Origin: Streptomyces hyaluromycini
GTDB lineage: Bacteria > Actinomycetota > Actinomycetes > Streptomycetales > Streptomycetaceae
DNA length: 64,000 nucleotides
Assembly (NCBI RefSeq): GCF_002217755.1
Contig: NZ_BCFL01000033.1
Span: forward strand, 1-64,000
Direction of reading: 5' to 3'
Shown here: piece by piece, positions 9,774 through 21,314 of the stretch
How the letters are laid out: every line of letters begins with the position of its first letter
Numbering within the stretch: the stretch's first letter is position 1
Notes under the pieces: model-generated
Seen by the model: only the letters and a program-made list of their open reading frames with translations
What the model was told of the DNA's origin: nothing
Database searches by the model: none
Made by a program: the position numbers and the translations under genes

Positions 9774-11601
9774 CCGCGAGGGGAGCGCTCGGCGCAGACC
9801 GGCGCGCGCGGTGGCGTACGCCGCCTGTGGGGCCGTACTGCTGGCCGGCTGTGCCTCCATGCCGGACAACGGCGACCTGCGGGACGTCGAGTCAACGCCG
9901 CGGCAGGACACACAGGTGCGGGTGTTCGCCATACCGCCGCAGCAGGACGCCTCGGCCACGGAGATCGTGCAGGGTTTCCTGGAGGCCCTGACCAGTGACG
10001 ATCCGAACTACGACACGGCGCGCAAGTATCTGACCAAAGCCGCCGCGAAGACCTGGCAGCCGGAGTCGCAGACCACGGTGCTGGCGAACGGGCCGAGCAT
10101 CCAGACGGACCCGCGTCCGGCGAGCCGGGAGGGCACCAACGGCATCACCTACACGTTCCAGGGCAGCCAGGTGGCCACCATCGACGCGCAGCAGGCCTAC
10201 ACGCCCGCGGACGGGGCGTACCGCAGGAGCGTGCATCTGACCAGGGACGCCAAGAGCGGGCAGTGGCGGATCGACTCGCTGCCGCAGGGTGTCGTGATGG
10301 GCAAGTCCGACTTCCAGCGCAACTACACGTCCGTCGACAAGTACTACTTCGCTTCGGACACGTCGGCCGAGGAGACCGGGCAGCCGGTGGCGGTCGCCGA
10401 TCCCGTCTTTGTGCGCAGCAGCGTGGACCCGACGACCCAGCTGGTGCGTTCGCTGCTCAAGGGTCCCACCACCTGGCTCGGCCCGGTGGTCAGGTCGAGT
10501 TTCCCGACAGGTACGACGCTGAAGAAGGGCGTGTCCGGGCTGGCCCCGGACGACCAGAACCAGGTCACGGTGCCGCTGAATGTCAAGGCGTCCCGGATCG
10601 GCTCGGCCATGTGCAACGAGATGGCGACCCAGCTGCTGTTCACGCTGCGGAACCTGACGCCCACCGTGGACTCGGTCGCGGTGCAGTCCGTCAGCGGCGC
10701 CCACATGTGCGACGCCGACGAGGAGCAGGCCGAGGCGATCGCCTGGCGCGCCTCCACCAAGCACCCCGACTACCTGTACTTCCTCGACGGAAAACACCGG
10801 CTGGTGCGGATGACGACCGGCGGTACCGGTACCAGCGCGGTCGCCGTACCGGGCCCGTTCGGCGCGGGTACCAAGCCGCTGCGGTCGGTGGCGGTCGCCC
10901 GCGACGAGCGGACTGCGGCCGGGGTCAGCAGCGACGACAGGTCGCTGTACGTCACCTCGCTCGCGTCGGCCGGTTCGCTGGGCAACGCGGTGCTGACCAG
11001 TCACGGTGCGACCGAGGACGACCGGCTGACGGCGCCGAGCTGGGACGCCCGCGGCGACCTGTGGGTGGCCGACCGGAACCCCGCGAAGCCGCAGCTGTAC
11101 ATGCTGGCGCAGGGCGTGGGCCAGCCGCTGGCCGTGCAGATCCCAGAACTGAACGGCCGTATCGAGGACGTGCGGGTCGCCGCGGACGGGGTGCGGATCG
11201 CGCTCGTCGTCGAGAAGGACGGCAAGCAGTCGCTGCTCATCGGGCGGATCGAGCGCACCAAGTCCGATGACCAGCAGGAGGTTTCGGTCCTCGAACTGCA
11301 CTCCGCCACCCCCGGCTCCGAGGAGGTCACCGCGATGTCCTGGGCCGGGGACAGCCGGCTCGTGGTGGTCGGGCGCGAGCAGGGCGGTGTGCAGCAGACG
11401 CGGTACGTCCAGGTCGACGGCTCCACACCGGACGGGCCGGCGCCCGCGGCGCTCACGGGCGTCCGGGCGATCGCCGCGTCCGAGAACGACGGGGTGCCGC
11501 TGGTGGCCGACTCGCAGGACGACGGGATCGTCCGGCTGCCGTCCGGTGACCAGTGGCAGAAGGTGGTCAAGGACGGGTCGGCACCGGTCTATCCGGGCTG
11601 A
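9763..11601 (+). CDS. lpqB: Lipoprotein LpqB
   Basis: 612 residues. It starts at a GTG preceded by GGGGAGG and overlaps the mtrB end by 11 bases. The signal sequence ends in the lipobox LLAGC (Cys about residue 30), so the mature protein is lipid-anchored outside the membrane. A GerMN-like domain covers about residues 190-310 and a beta-propeller-like C-terminal half follows (repeats such as RLVRMTTG, DLWVADRNP, DSRLVVVG). In mycobacteria and Streptomyces LpqB interacts with the MtrB sensor domain. Third gene of the mtrA-mtrB-lpqB operon, closed by a hairpin just downstream. Confidence 0.95.
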   Translation: MGADREGSARRRPARAVAYAACGAVLLAGCASMPDNGDLRDVESTPRQDTQVRVFAIPPQQDASATEIVQGFLEALTSDDPNYDTARKYLTKAAAKTWQPESQTTVLANGPSIQTDPRPASREGTNGITYTFQGSQVATIDAQQAYTPADGAYRRSVHLTRDAKSGQWRIDSLPQGVVMGKSDFQRNYTSVDKYYFASDTSAEETGQPVAVADPVFVRSSVDPTTQLVRSLLKGPTTWLGPVVRSSFPTGTTLKKGVSGLAPDDQNQVTVPLNVKASRIGSAMCNEMATQLLFTLRNLTPTVDSVAVQSVSGAHMCDADEEQAEAIAWRASTKHPDYLYFLDGKHRLVRMTTGGTGTSAVAVPGPFGAGTKPLRSVAVARDERTAAGVSSDDRSLYVTSLASAGSLGNAVLTSHGATEDDRLTAPSWDARGDLWVADRNPAKPQLYMLAQGVGQPLAVQIPELNGRIEDVRVAADGVRIALVVEKDGKQSLLIGRIERTKSDDQQEVSVLELHSATPGSEEVTAMSWAGDSRLVVVGREQGGVQQTRYVQVDGSTPDGPAPAALTGVRAIAASENDGVPLVADSQDDGIVRLPSGDQWQKVVKDGSAPVYPG

Positions 11602-11620
11602 GCCCCAAGCCGTGCGTGAG

Positions 11621-11663
11621 CGGCCGTCCCGGTCCGGTGTCGAGCCGACGGGACGGCCGTTTT
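11621..11663 (+). terminator. Terminator after lpqB
   Basis: Arms CGGCCGTCCCG and CGGGACGGCCG pair perfectly over 11 bases around a 17-base loop and are followed by TTTTC. Confidence 0.8.
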
Positions 11664-11757
11664 CCGTGTCTGGGGCGGGGTGCGGGGGCTGCGGGAGCTG
11701 TTGTGCGCCTCGGGCGACTGTTCTCGGGTACAGCACCGGCTTACGACAAGGCCTAAC

Positions 11758-11773
11758 TCACCCGTGTGGGTGA
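11758..11773. promoter_or_regulatory. Inverted repeat upstream of the comF-like gene
   Basis: TCACCC-GTGT-GGGTGA is a perfect 6-bp inverted repeat 24 bases before the first DnaA box. It may be an operator; no factor can be named from sequence. Confidence 0.45.
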
Positions 11774-11796
11774 CGTGCTGTGCGTGTCGCGTGGAG

Positions 11797-11819
11797 TTGT
11801 CCACAGGCGGTTGTCCACA
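11797..11819 (+). promoter_or_regulatory. Two perfect DnaA boxes in tandem
   Basis: TTGTCCACA occurs at 11797-11805 and again at 11811-11819 in the same orientation, start to start 14 bases. This is the published Streptomyces DnaA-box consensus. The pair lies between the lpqB terminator and the comF-like gene. Confidence 0.75.
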
Positions 11820-11858
11820 GGGGTGGCCGGTCCGGCCGGTCATTGGCACAGTGGGCAC

Positions 11859-12755
11859 ATGCGGGGGTGGTGGCAGGACCTCACCGACCTGGTGCTACCG
11901 GCCGAGTGCGGAGGCTGTGGGACGCCTCGCACGGTGCTCTGTGCCGAGTGCCGTGCCGCCCTGAGCGGGGCCGTACCGCGCCGGGTGCGACCGGTGCCGG
12001 AGCCGCCCGGGCTGCCGGCGGTGTACGCGGCGGCGCCTTACGCGGGCGAGGTACGGGCGGCCCTTCTCGCCCACAAGGAGCGCGGTGCGCTGGCGCTCGC
12101 CGGGGCGCTGGGCGCGGCGCTGGCGGGCGCGGTGCGGGCCGGGCTCCGGGACGGCCGGACCGTGCGGATCGTCGCCTCGTGGAGCGGTACGGCGGGTGGC
12201 GCCGGCGCCACCGGACCCGTGCTGCTCGTCCCGGTGCCGTCCGCGCCGTGGGCCGTGCGGGCGCGAGGGCATGATCCGGTGCGGCGGATCGCTCTCGCGG
12301 CGGCCGCGGAGCTGCGGCGTGCCGGGGGCTCGGCCCGGGTGGCCCCGGTGCTGCGGCAACGACGGGCCGTGGCCGACCAGACGGGGCTCAACTCCCGGCA
12401 GCGGTTCGCGAATCTCGCGGGTGCGCTGGAGGTGACGGCGGGCGGTGCCCGGCTGCTCGCCGGGGGCCGTGTCGTCCTCGTCGACGACCTTGTCACCACG
12501 GGCGCCACCCTCGCGGAGGCGGCGCGTGCGGTACGGGAGGCCATGGGGGCCGGAGGGGCAGGAGAGGGAACAACAGCCGTGTATCGGCGCGCGGCTTGGG
12601 AAGGAAGGGAGGAACGGCAGACCGGATCACGGGAAGAGCGGGCGAAGTGGACACGGGACGCACCGGTAATGGCCGAGGTGAACGGCCTCGCAGAGCCGGT
12701 CCGTGCAGCTGTGGTCGCGGCCGCACCGGATTCTTTCGAAATGAACCGGAACTGA
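11859..12755 (+). CDS. ComF family phosphoribosyltransferase-like protein
   Basis: 298 residues. The N-terminus has a zinc ribbon with Cys17, Cys20, Cys28 and Cys31 (CGGCG...CAEC) after the typical LTDLVLPAEC. The core is a type I phosphoribosyltransferase fold with the PRPP loop VVLVDDLVTTGATL near residues 205-220. Relatives act in DNA uptake (ComF, GntX), but Streptomyces is not known as naturally competent and the reaction is unproven. The C-terminal 75 residues after the catalytic domain are extra, charged and not family-conserved. The ATG at 11859 has a weak ribosome site. It lies directly behind two DnaA boxes. Confidence 0.85.
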   Translation: MRGWWQDLTDLVLPAECGGCGTPRTVLCAECRAALSGAVPRRVRPVPEPPGLPAVYAAAPYAGEVRAALLAHKERGALALAGALGAALAGAVRAGLRDGRTVRIVASWSGTAGGAGATGPVLLVPVPSAPWAVRARGHDPVRRIALAAAAELRRAGGSARVAPVLRQRRAVADQTGLNSRQRFANLAGALEVTAGGARLLAGGRVVLVDDLVTTGATLAEAARAVREAMGAGGAGEGTTAVYRRAAWEGREERQTGSREERAKWTRDAPVMAEVNGLAEPVRAAVVAAAPDSFEMNRN

Positions 12756-13069
12756 CCGTGAACGTACATCGTTGCAGGTAGTGACTAGGTCAATTCACCT
12801 GAATGGAGGTACGCATCAGTAGAGGGTGACGACATCCGTCCGGGCGAGATATGTTCGGTTGTGAGGGAGAAAGCCGCAGGCCATGTCTCTCCTATCCGAA
12901 TGCCGTGCCGCGGGTTTTCCGTAATCATCGCGGTGCTGGGGTGCAGATCTTGCCCATGGGGGAGGAGGAGGTGAAGTCGCCGAGTCCGAGGCTCCGGGGT
13001 TCACCGGAGCTGGGTGCAAAAGGGAGATGCTCCGCAGTGCAGCGGAGTGATCCGGGAACGGAGTTCTGC
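12756..13069. other. Long leader region of hpf
   Basis: A 314-base gap holding the hpf promoter and leader. Two small hairpins lie just before the gene: GCTCCGG(6)CCGGAGC at 12991-13010 and CTCCGC(6)GCGGAG at 13030-13047. An open reading frame runs through the last 220 bases in frame with hpf, but it lacks family similarity and a good start. No clear sigma-factor consensus was seen. Confidence 0.5.
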
Positions 13070-13762
13070 GTGGACATCGTCGTCAAGGGCCGCAAGACCG
13101 AGGTGCCCGAGCGGTTCCGCAAGCACGTGGCCGAGAAGCTGAAGCTGGAGAAGATCCAGAAGCTCGACGGCAAGGTGATCAGCCTCGACGTCGAGGTGTC
13201 CAAGGAGCCCAACCCCCGACAGGCCGACCGTTGCGACCGAGTGGAGATCACGCTCCGCTCCCGCGGTCCGGTGATCCGGGCGGAGGCAGCGGCCAGTGAC
13301 CCGTACGCGGCACTCGACCTGGCGGCGGAGAAGCTGGACGCGCGGTTGCGCAAGCAGCACGACAAGCGGTTCTCGCGCCGTGGCGCACGGCGGATCTCGG
13401 CCGCCGAGGTCCCCGACCACGTCCCGGGCGCGGCGACGCTCAACGGGAACGGCTACCCCGTCCAGGAGGAAGAGCCCGACGGCGTGCCCACCAAGAAGAT
13501 GGGCTCCCTGGAAGTGAAGGGCGAAGGCCCCCTCGTCGTCCGCGAGAAGACCCACGTCGCCTCCCCGATGAGCCTCGACCAGGCCCTCTACGAGATGGAA
13601 CTGGTCGGCCACGACTTCTACCTGTTCGTCGACTCCGAGACCAAGGAGCCGAGTGTCGTCTACCGGCGGCACGCTTACGACTACGGCGTCATCCACCTCA
13701 GCACTGACCCGATGGTTACCCAGGCGCAACCTCCCGCGGCGGGAGGCACGTTGGGCGGCTGA
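13070..13762 (+). CDS. hpf: Ribosome hibernation promoting factor, long form
   Basis: 230 residues from a GTG with ACGGAG six bases upstream. The N-terminal domain (about 1-105) is the S30AE/YfiA fold (MDIVVKGRKTEVPERFRKHV...) that sits in the 30S decoding region. A basic linker (KRFSRRGARR) follows, then the C-terminal dimerisation domain (about 170-222, SPMSLDQALYEMELVGHDFYLFVD). Long HPF alone makes 100S ribosome dimers in stationary phase. It is monocistronic: a strong hairpin follows. Confidence 0.95.
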   Translation: MDIVVKGRKTEVPERFRKHVAEKLKLEKIQKLDGKVISLDVEVSKEPNPRQADRCDRVEITLRSRGPVIRAEAAASDPYAALDLAAEKLDARLRKQHDKRFSRRGARRISAAEVPDHVPGAATLNGNGYPVQEEEPDGVPTKKMGSLEVKGEGPLVVREKTHVASPMSLDQALYEMELVGHDFYLFVDSETKEPSVVYRRHAYDYGVIHLSTDPMVTQAQPPAAGGTLGG

Positions 13763-13783
13763 CCCGCTCGGCCGGCAGCTGAG

Positions 13784-13824
13784 CCGGTGCCCCTGGAAGC
13801 GCCGTGCGCCCCCAGGGGCACCGG
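13784..13824 (+). terminator. Terminator after hpf
   Basis: Perfect 13-bp stem: CCGGTGCCCCTGG and CCAGGGGCACCGG, 15-base loop. No T run follows, as is common in Streptomyces. Confidence 0.75.
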
Positions 13825-13969
13825 TGTGCAACCACTTCGCGCCCCGCTCCGTCACCGCGTTGTCGCCTGGGCATGGAATCATGGCGGCAACGGCCCAACC
13901 GGTGGGCCGCTGCCTTGGGTTGGCGGGATGGCACAGCACCACAGGCCACAGCCTTCAGGGGGAGGAACG

Positions 13970-14719
13970 ATGGCGGACAGCTTCGGACCGATGCGGGACG
14001 ACGATGCCGACGGCGGCGTCGCCGGCGTGGGCCCGGACGCGGGCGGTACTCCACGCAAGGAACCGATCAGAGTCCTTGTCGTCGACGACCATGCCCTCTT
14101 CCGCCGCGGACTGGAGATCGTGCTCGCCGCCGAGGAGGACATCCAGGTGGTCGGGGAGGCGGGCGACGGCGCGGAGGCCGTCGACAAGGCCGCGGACCTG
14201 CTGCCCGACATCGTGCTGATGGACGTCCGGATGCCCAAGCGCGGCGGCATCGAGGCCTGTACCTCCATCAAGGAGGTCGCACCCAGCGCGAAGATCATCA
14301 TGCTGACGATCAGCGACGAAGAGGCCGATCTCTACGACGCGATCAAGGCGGGCGCGACCGGATACCTCCTCAAGGAGATCTCCACCGACGAGGTGGCCAC
14401 CGCCATTCGCGCGGTGGCCGACGGGCAGTCGCAGATCAGCCCGTCCATGGCGTCGAAACTCCTCACCGAGTTCAAGTCGATGATCCAGCGGACCGACGAG
14501 CGCAGGCTGGTGCCGGCGCCGCGGCTCACCGACCGTGAACTCGAAGTGCTCAAGCTGGTCGCCACGGGGATGAACAACCGCGATATCGCGAAGGAGTTGT
14601 TCATCTCCGAGAACACGGTGAAGAACCATGTGCGCAACATCCTGGAGAAGCTGCAGCTGCACTCCAGGATGGAGGCGGTGGTCTACGCGATGCGGGAGAA
14701 GATCCTCGAAATCCGCTGA
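13970..14719 (+). CDS. NarL/FixJ family response regulator
   Basis: 249 residues. The ATG is preceded by GGGGGAGGAACG. After a 32-residue acidic/Gly-rich extension comes the receiver domain (VLVVDDHALFRRGLE, phospho-acceptor Asp85 in IVLMDVRMPK). A LuxR-type helix-turn-helix follows (about 180-245, LTDRELEVLKLVATGMNNRDIAKELFIS). No histidine kinase gene is beside it, so it is an orphan regulator or has a remote partner. The left neighbour hpf is separated by a terminator; the right neighbour is convergent. The target genes are unknown. Confidence 0.92.
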   Translation: MADSFGPMRDDDADGGVAGVGPDAGGTPRKEPIRVLVVDDHALFRRGLEIVLAAEEDIQVVGEAGDGAEAVDKAADLLPDIVLMDVRMPKRGGIEACTSIKEVAPSAKIIMLTISDEEADLYDAIKAGATGYLLKEISTDEVATAIRAVADGQSQISPSMASKLLTEFKSMIQRTDERRLVPAPRLTDRELEVLKLVATGMNNRDIAKELFISENTVKNHVRNILEKLQLHSRMEAVVYAMREKILEIR

Positions 14720-14740
14720 GGCCGCGGGCGCGGGCGCCGG

Positions 14741-15931
14741 TCAGCGCAGCGCGGCGATCAGGGCTCGGGTCACTTCCTTGAGGAGCGGCTCGCGCAGCTC
14801 GGGGGCGTCCACGCGCTCCACGCGCACCGTCGTGCAGTCCACCCAGCTCGCCGCCTCGACCAACGCCTCCGCCACCGCCGGGACCGCCTTCGGGCCGTCC
14901 AGCGTGACCTGGCGGGCCACCAGGATGCCGCCCGCCTCGCGCGCCGGGTCCACCCGGCCCACGAGCCGGCCACCGGCCAGCACCGGCATCGCGTAGTAGC
15001 CGTACACCCGCTTCGGCTTCGGGACGTACGCCTCCAGGCGGTGGGTGAAGCCGAAGATCCGCTCCGTGCGCGCCCGGTCCCAGATCAGGGAGTCGAAGGG
15101 GGAGAGCAGGGTCGTACGGTGCCGGCCGCGCGGGGGCGTGGCCAGGACCGCCGGGTCCGCCCAGGCGGGCTTCCCCCAGCCCTCCACCTCCACCGGGACC
15201 AGACCCGAGTCGGCGATCACCACGTCGACCTGCTCGCCCTTGAGCCGGTGGTAGTCGGCGATGTCCGCGCGTGTGCCGACGCCCAGCGACTGCCCGGCCA
15301 GCCGGACCAGGCGGCGCAGGCACTCCGTGTCGTCCAGCTCGTCGTGGAGCAGCGCGCCCGGGACCGCACGCTCGGCGAGGTCGTACACCCGCTTCCAGCC
15401 GCGCCGCTGGACGCACACCACCTCGCCGTATATCAGCGCGCGCTCCACGGCGACCTTGGTGCCGGACCAGTCCCACCACTCGCTGGTCTTCTTCGCGCCG
15501 CCCAGCTCCGTCGCGGTCAGCGGGCCCTCGCCGCGCAGCTGCTTGATGACCTGGTCGTAGGCGCCGTCGGGAAGATCGTGGCTCCAGTGCGGGCGGTCGC
15601 GGTAGGCGCGGCGGCGGAAGGCGAAGTGCGGCCACTCCTCGATGGGGAGGATGCAGGCCGCGTGCGACCAGTACTCGAAGGCGTGCGCGTCTTGCCAGTA
15701 GGCGGCCTCGACCGTCCGGCGGCCGACGCGGCCGAGGCGGGCGTACGGAATGAGCTCGTGGGAGCGGGCGAGGACCGAGATGGTGTCGAGCTGGACCGCG
15801 CCGAGGTGGCGGAGCACGCCCCGGACGCCGGAGCGGCGGTCGGGGGCACCGAGGAAGCCCTGTGCCTTCAGCGCGATACGGCGGGCTTCGTCCGCCGAGA
15901 GGGCGGCGACGGGGCGCGGGAGGGTCGTCAT
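14741..15931 (-). CDS. YcaQ-like winged-helix DNA glycosylase (HTH_42 family)
   Basis: 396 residues from the ATG at 15931, with no clear ribosome site and possibly leaderless. An ATG 24 bases earlier is also in frame. Family HTH_42 (PF06224) contains E. coli YcaQ, which unhooks DNA interstrand cross-links, and Streptomyces AlkZ, which protects producers of alkylating toxins. The catalytic Q-hydrophobic-D motif of the YcaQ-like branch is visible: Gln47-Leu-Asp49 in GAVQLDTISVL. YWSHAACILPIEEWPHF and the C-terminal RVYGYYAMPVL are also typical. It converges with the response regulator gene with a gap of 21 bases. No biosynthetic cluster is adjacent, so housekeeping repair is more likely than self-resistance. 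Confidence 0.85.
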   Translation of the reverse strand: MTTLPRPVAALSADEARRIALKAQGFLGAPDRRSGVRGVLRHLGAVQLDTISVLARSHELIPYARLGRVGRRTVEAAYWQDAHAFEYWSHAACILPIEEWPHFAFRRRAYRDRPHWSHDLPDGAYDQVIKQLRGEGPLTATELGGAKKTSEWWDWSGTKVAVERALIYGEVVCVQRRGWKRVYDLAERAVPGALLHDELDDTECLRRLVRLAGQSLGVGTRADIADYHRLKGEQVDVVIADSGLVPVEVEGWGKPAWADPAVLATPPRGRHRTTLLSPFDSLIWDRARTERIFGFTHRLEAYVPKPKRVYGYYAMPVLAGGRLVGRVDPAREAGGILVARQVTLDGPKAVPAVAEALVEAASWVDCTTVRVERVDAPELREPLLKEVTRALIAALR

Positions 15932-15980
15932 GGGTCGGACGATAGAGGGTGGCACTGACAGTCCGGCACGAGCTGGGGTT

Positions 15981-16556
15981 TCAGCCCTGCGCAGGGGCCG
16001 GCAGGTAGGGCGCCGCCGACGGCAGGCCCAGGTCCGACGGGAGCAGCGAGCCCACCCAGCAGTCGCGTCGTACGCCCTTGTTGTTGAGGGAGGAGCGGAG
16101 GGTGCCCTCGACGGTGAAGCCGGCGCGTTCCGCGACCGCGCGGGAGGCGTGGTTGCCGACCTCGGCGCGCCATTCGACCCGGTCGATCGCCATCCGCGTG
16201 AACGCCCAGCGGGCGGCCGCGACGGTGGCCTCGGTGGTGTAGCCGTGGCCGCGGTGCTCCTTGGCGGTCCAGAATCCCACCTCGGCCGTCCCCAGGGAGC
16301 GCATGGTCAGGGCGAGCATCCCGGTCAGGTCCCCCGTCGGCAGGAAGACGCCGAAGGTGAACATCGAGCCCTCGGACCAGCCGTCGGGGACCATCTGTTC
16401 CGTGAAGCTCCGGGCATGCTCGGCGAGGTAGGGCGAGGGAATCGTCGTCCAGCGCTGGATGTCGGGGTCCTGGACGGCCGCGTACACCGCGTCGGAGTCC
16501 TGCGGGCCGACCGCGCGCAGCAGCAGACGAGGGGTGGTGAGCGTGACGGGTTCCAT
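15981..16556 (-). CDS. GNAT family N-acetyltransferase (RimJ/RimL-like)
   Basis: 191 residues. The ATG at 16556 gives the standard N-terminus MEPVTLTTPRLLLRAV of RimJ/RimL-like acetyltransferases. The acetyl-CoA binding part has GFWTAKEHRGHGYTTEATVAAARWAF, and a later strand reads NHASRAVAERAGFTVEG. The substrate may be a protein N-terminus, an amino acid or a small molecule; sequence does not decide. It is divergent from secA. Confidence 0.9.
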   Translation of the reverse strand: MEPVTLTTPRLLLRAVGPQDSDAVYAAVQDPDIQRWTTIPSPYLAEHARSFTEQMVPDGWSEGSMFTFGVFLPTGDLTGMLALTMRSLGTAEVGFWTAKEHRGHGYTTEATVAAARWAFTRMAIDRVEWRAEVGNHASRAVAERAGFTVEGTLRSSLNNKGVRRDCWVGSLLPSDLGLPSAAPYLPAPAQG

Positions 16557-16916
16557 CGGCTGATTCTGCTCGCCAGGGCGCCCGGTACGCCATCGGTTTC
16601 GCTGCCCGCGTTCGCCTTCCGTGAGCACGTGATCACATTTCGCGCAATTCCTCGCCCCTGCGCGGCACCATCCGCGGGCCCCGGCCGTTGTCCTTTATGA
16701 AGCGGCAAAACCCGGCGACACCACCCGGCACCACCCGTCAGTCCCCTGGAACAGTGACACGAAGCGGGCTCACAGGGCCCTCAGGGAGGCGGCGGAGGGC
16801 CGTTGGGTCGCCCAGGCCTCCCGACGCGGCCGGGTCCTCGCATACGATGGCCGTTGCTCAGTACGTCAAATGGAAACCGACCCTCCCAGGCCCGACCGGC
16901 AAGGAGACAAACCCCC
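16557..16916. other. Divergent GNAT/secA intergenic region
   Basis: A 360-base gap. The only promoter-like element seen is TACGAT at 16843-16848, about 70 bases before secA, suitable as a -10 box but without a matching -35. No structured RNA or repeat recognised. Confidence 0.4.
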
Positions 16917-19760
<2,844 letters not shown>

Positions 19761-19781
19761 CCTCAGCACCAGCGCTGCGCG

Positions 19782-19813
19782 AGGGCCGGTCACCCGAGAG
19801 GGGGGCCGGCCCT
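19782..19813 (+). terminator. Terminator after secA
   Basis: AGGGCCGG and CCGGCCCT arms around a 16-base loop, followed by TCGG. Confidence 0.65.
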
Positions 19814-19910
19814 TCGGCATGGGGCGGGCACCTGTGCGGCTCGGACCGCGGACCTCACACCGCGGACCTCGTACCGCCGCGGCCAGGGGCCCGTGCCCTC
19901 CGCCCGGCGG

Positions 19911-20372
19911 TCAGGTGCCGTGAGGCGCGCGCGGGCCGCCCATCTCCACGGCCGTGCAGCGCCAGCGCAGGTCCGCGCCCTGTTCCAGGCGGAAGGCCAT
20001 CGCGCGCAGCCGGTCGCCCGCGGCGATGCGGGCGAAGACCTCCAGGGCGCCGGCGCGCGGTACGTAGTAGCCGATGTCGCGGACGACGGGGTCGGTGCCG
20101 CGGGTGCGCAGGGGGCCGCGTTCGGCGAGCCGGGCCAGGTCGTCGTAGGCATGGCCCGCGGTGTGCCGGAGCATCCAGTGGACGGGGCGGCGGCCGCTCA
20201 GGACGGCCAGCAGACGCTCCGCGAAGAGGTCGGTGGGGCGTGGGCTCGGCGGGGCCGCCGGAGGCGTGAGCGGGCGGCGGGAGGAGGGGGAGCCGGGGCG
20301 GCGGGAGTCGCGGCGGCCGGGCGGCCGGGTGCCCGGGCGGAGCTGGGCGGTCCTGGTCATGACCTTGTTCAT
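19911..20372 (-). CDS. Rv3235 family protein
   Basis: 153 residues from the ATG at 20372. The first 55 are Arg/Pro/Ser-rich and disordered. The conserved part runs from DLFAERLLAVLSGRRPVHWMLRHT to the end and includes VFARIAAGDRLRAMAFRLE and WRCTAVEMG. The family is small, actinobacterial and unexplained; its gene stands next to secA in mycobacteria and Streptomyces, which suggests a secretion-linked role only by position. It converges with secA. Confidence 0.85.
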   Translation of the reverse strand: MNKVMTRTAQLRPGTRPPGRRDSRRPGSPSSRRPLTPPAAPPSPRPTDLFAERLLAVLSGRRPVHWMLRHTAGHAYDDLARLAERGPLRTRGTDPVVRDIGYYVPRAGALEVFARIAAGDRLRAMAFRLEQGADLRWRCTAVEMGGPRAPHGT

Positions 20373-20708
20373 GGGGATCCCCGTTCGGCGGGCCCGGCGG
20401 GTACCGGGCGGTAACTTTCGGTTACGGATCTTGTACGGGGGGTGGGTCGGCGGCAGCAAGGCGGCGATGGTCCGTGTCGGGGGACCGGAGATGTTCACCT
20501 ATCCGAGTGGCCGACGGTGCGGGAAACCCCGTGAACGGGCGGCGGTACCGGGTGAATCACGGGGCGTCGGGTGGACGCCCCCGACGTCACGGCCCGGGAC
20601 CCGAAAGGGGACGCCCCCACGTATCCTGTAGGCCCTCCGGGAGGCGCCAGAGCCTTCGGGAGACGCAGAGCCGAGTAGTCGAAGAGTCCCGGAAGAGAGC
20701 GGCCAGTC
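20373..20708. other. Divergent intergenic region
   Basis: A 336-base gap between the Rv3235-like gene and the DUF6912-type gene. It holds a hairpin GGGGCGTC(5)GACGCCCC at 20562-20582 and a possible -10 hexamer TATCCT near 20620. Nothing else recognised. Confidence 0.4.
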
Positions 20709-21224
20709 ATGCGCGTCTACGTCCCCCTGACCCTCCCCGGGCTTGCCGAGGCGCACCGGACGGGCGAGCTGGGGACCGGTCCTTTCGTCGCCTACGCCGT
20801 CACGCCCGCGCTGCGTGAGTGGTACCTCTCCGACGACATAGAGGAACTGGAGTACGCCGCGCTCAACCGGGCCGCGCTGGCCTCCCTGCGGCTCCTCGCC
20901 GCCGACCCGGGTGCGATGCGGCGCCGGGTCGTGGTCGCCGTGGACGTCCCCGACGGCACGGCGGCGGCCGACCCGGACCGCGGGCTCGACCCGGCGGCGC
21001 TGGGCGAGGTCCGGGTCACCGGGACGGTGGCGCTGGCCAGGGCGGCCTCGGTGCACGTCGACTCCGACGACGCGGAGGAGGACGTGACGGCGGCGGCCGG
21101 GGCCCTGGCGGCGGCGGACGGCGGGGACGACGACGCGCAGTTCGTCGTGGACGGGGCCGAGGACCACGAACTGCTCTGGTACGCGACGCAGGAGATCCGG
21201 AACCTGGTGGGGTTCGGCGGTTGA
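20709..21224 (+). CDS. DUF6912-like conserved hypothetical protein
   Basis: 171 residues. The ATG is preceded by GGAAGAGAG. The start MRVYVPLTLPGLAEAHRTGELG and the segment EWYLSDDIEELEYAALNRAALASLRLLA are conserved in Streptomyces homologues annotated DUF6912. The C-terminal half is acidic (DSDDAEEDVTAAAG) and ends HELLWYATQEIRNLV. No catalytic motif, signal peptide or membrane segment is seen. A HAD gene follows in the same direction after 90 bases. Function unknown. Confidence 0.85.
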   Translation: MRVYVPLTLPGLAEAHRTGELGTGPFVAYAVTPALREWYLSDDIEELEYAALNRAALASLRLLAADPGAMRRRVVVAVDVPDGTAAADPDRGLDPAALGEVRVTGTVALARAASVHVDSDDAEEDVTAAAGALAAADGGDDDAQFVVDGAEDHELLWYATQEIRNLVGFGG

Positions 21225-21279
21225 GCGGGGCCGACGGGAACCGGCCGGGCCCTGTGACCTGCGGTGATGTACCGGCGGT

Positions 21280-21314
21280 CTTGATTGTCAGTGGCGGCGG
21301 GTAGCGTTTTTGAC
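21280..21314 (+). promoter_or_regulatory. Probable leaderless promoter of the HAD gene
   Basis: TTGATT, 15 bases, then TAGCGT; the -10 hexamer ends 7 bases before the ATG, so transcription would begin at the start codon. The spacer is shorter than usual. Confidence 0.4.

Noticed and set aside
12851..13069. N-terminal extension of hpf
   Set aside because: The frame is open but lacks family similarity; GTG 13070 has a good ribosome site and gives the standard HPF start.
14741..15931. Self-resistance glycosylase of an antibiotic cluster (AlkZ type)
   Set aside because: Catalytic motif is Q-L-D as in housekeeping YcaQ-like enzymes, and no biosynthetic genes are near.
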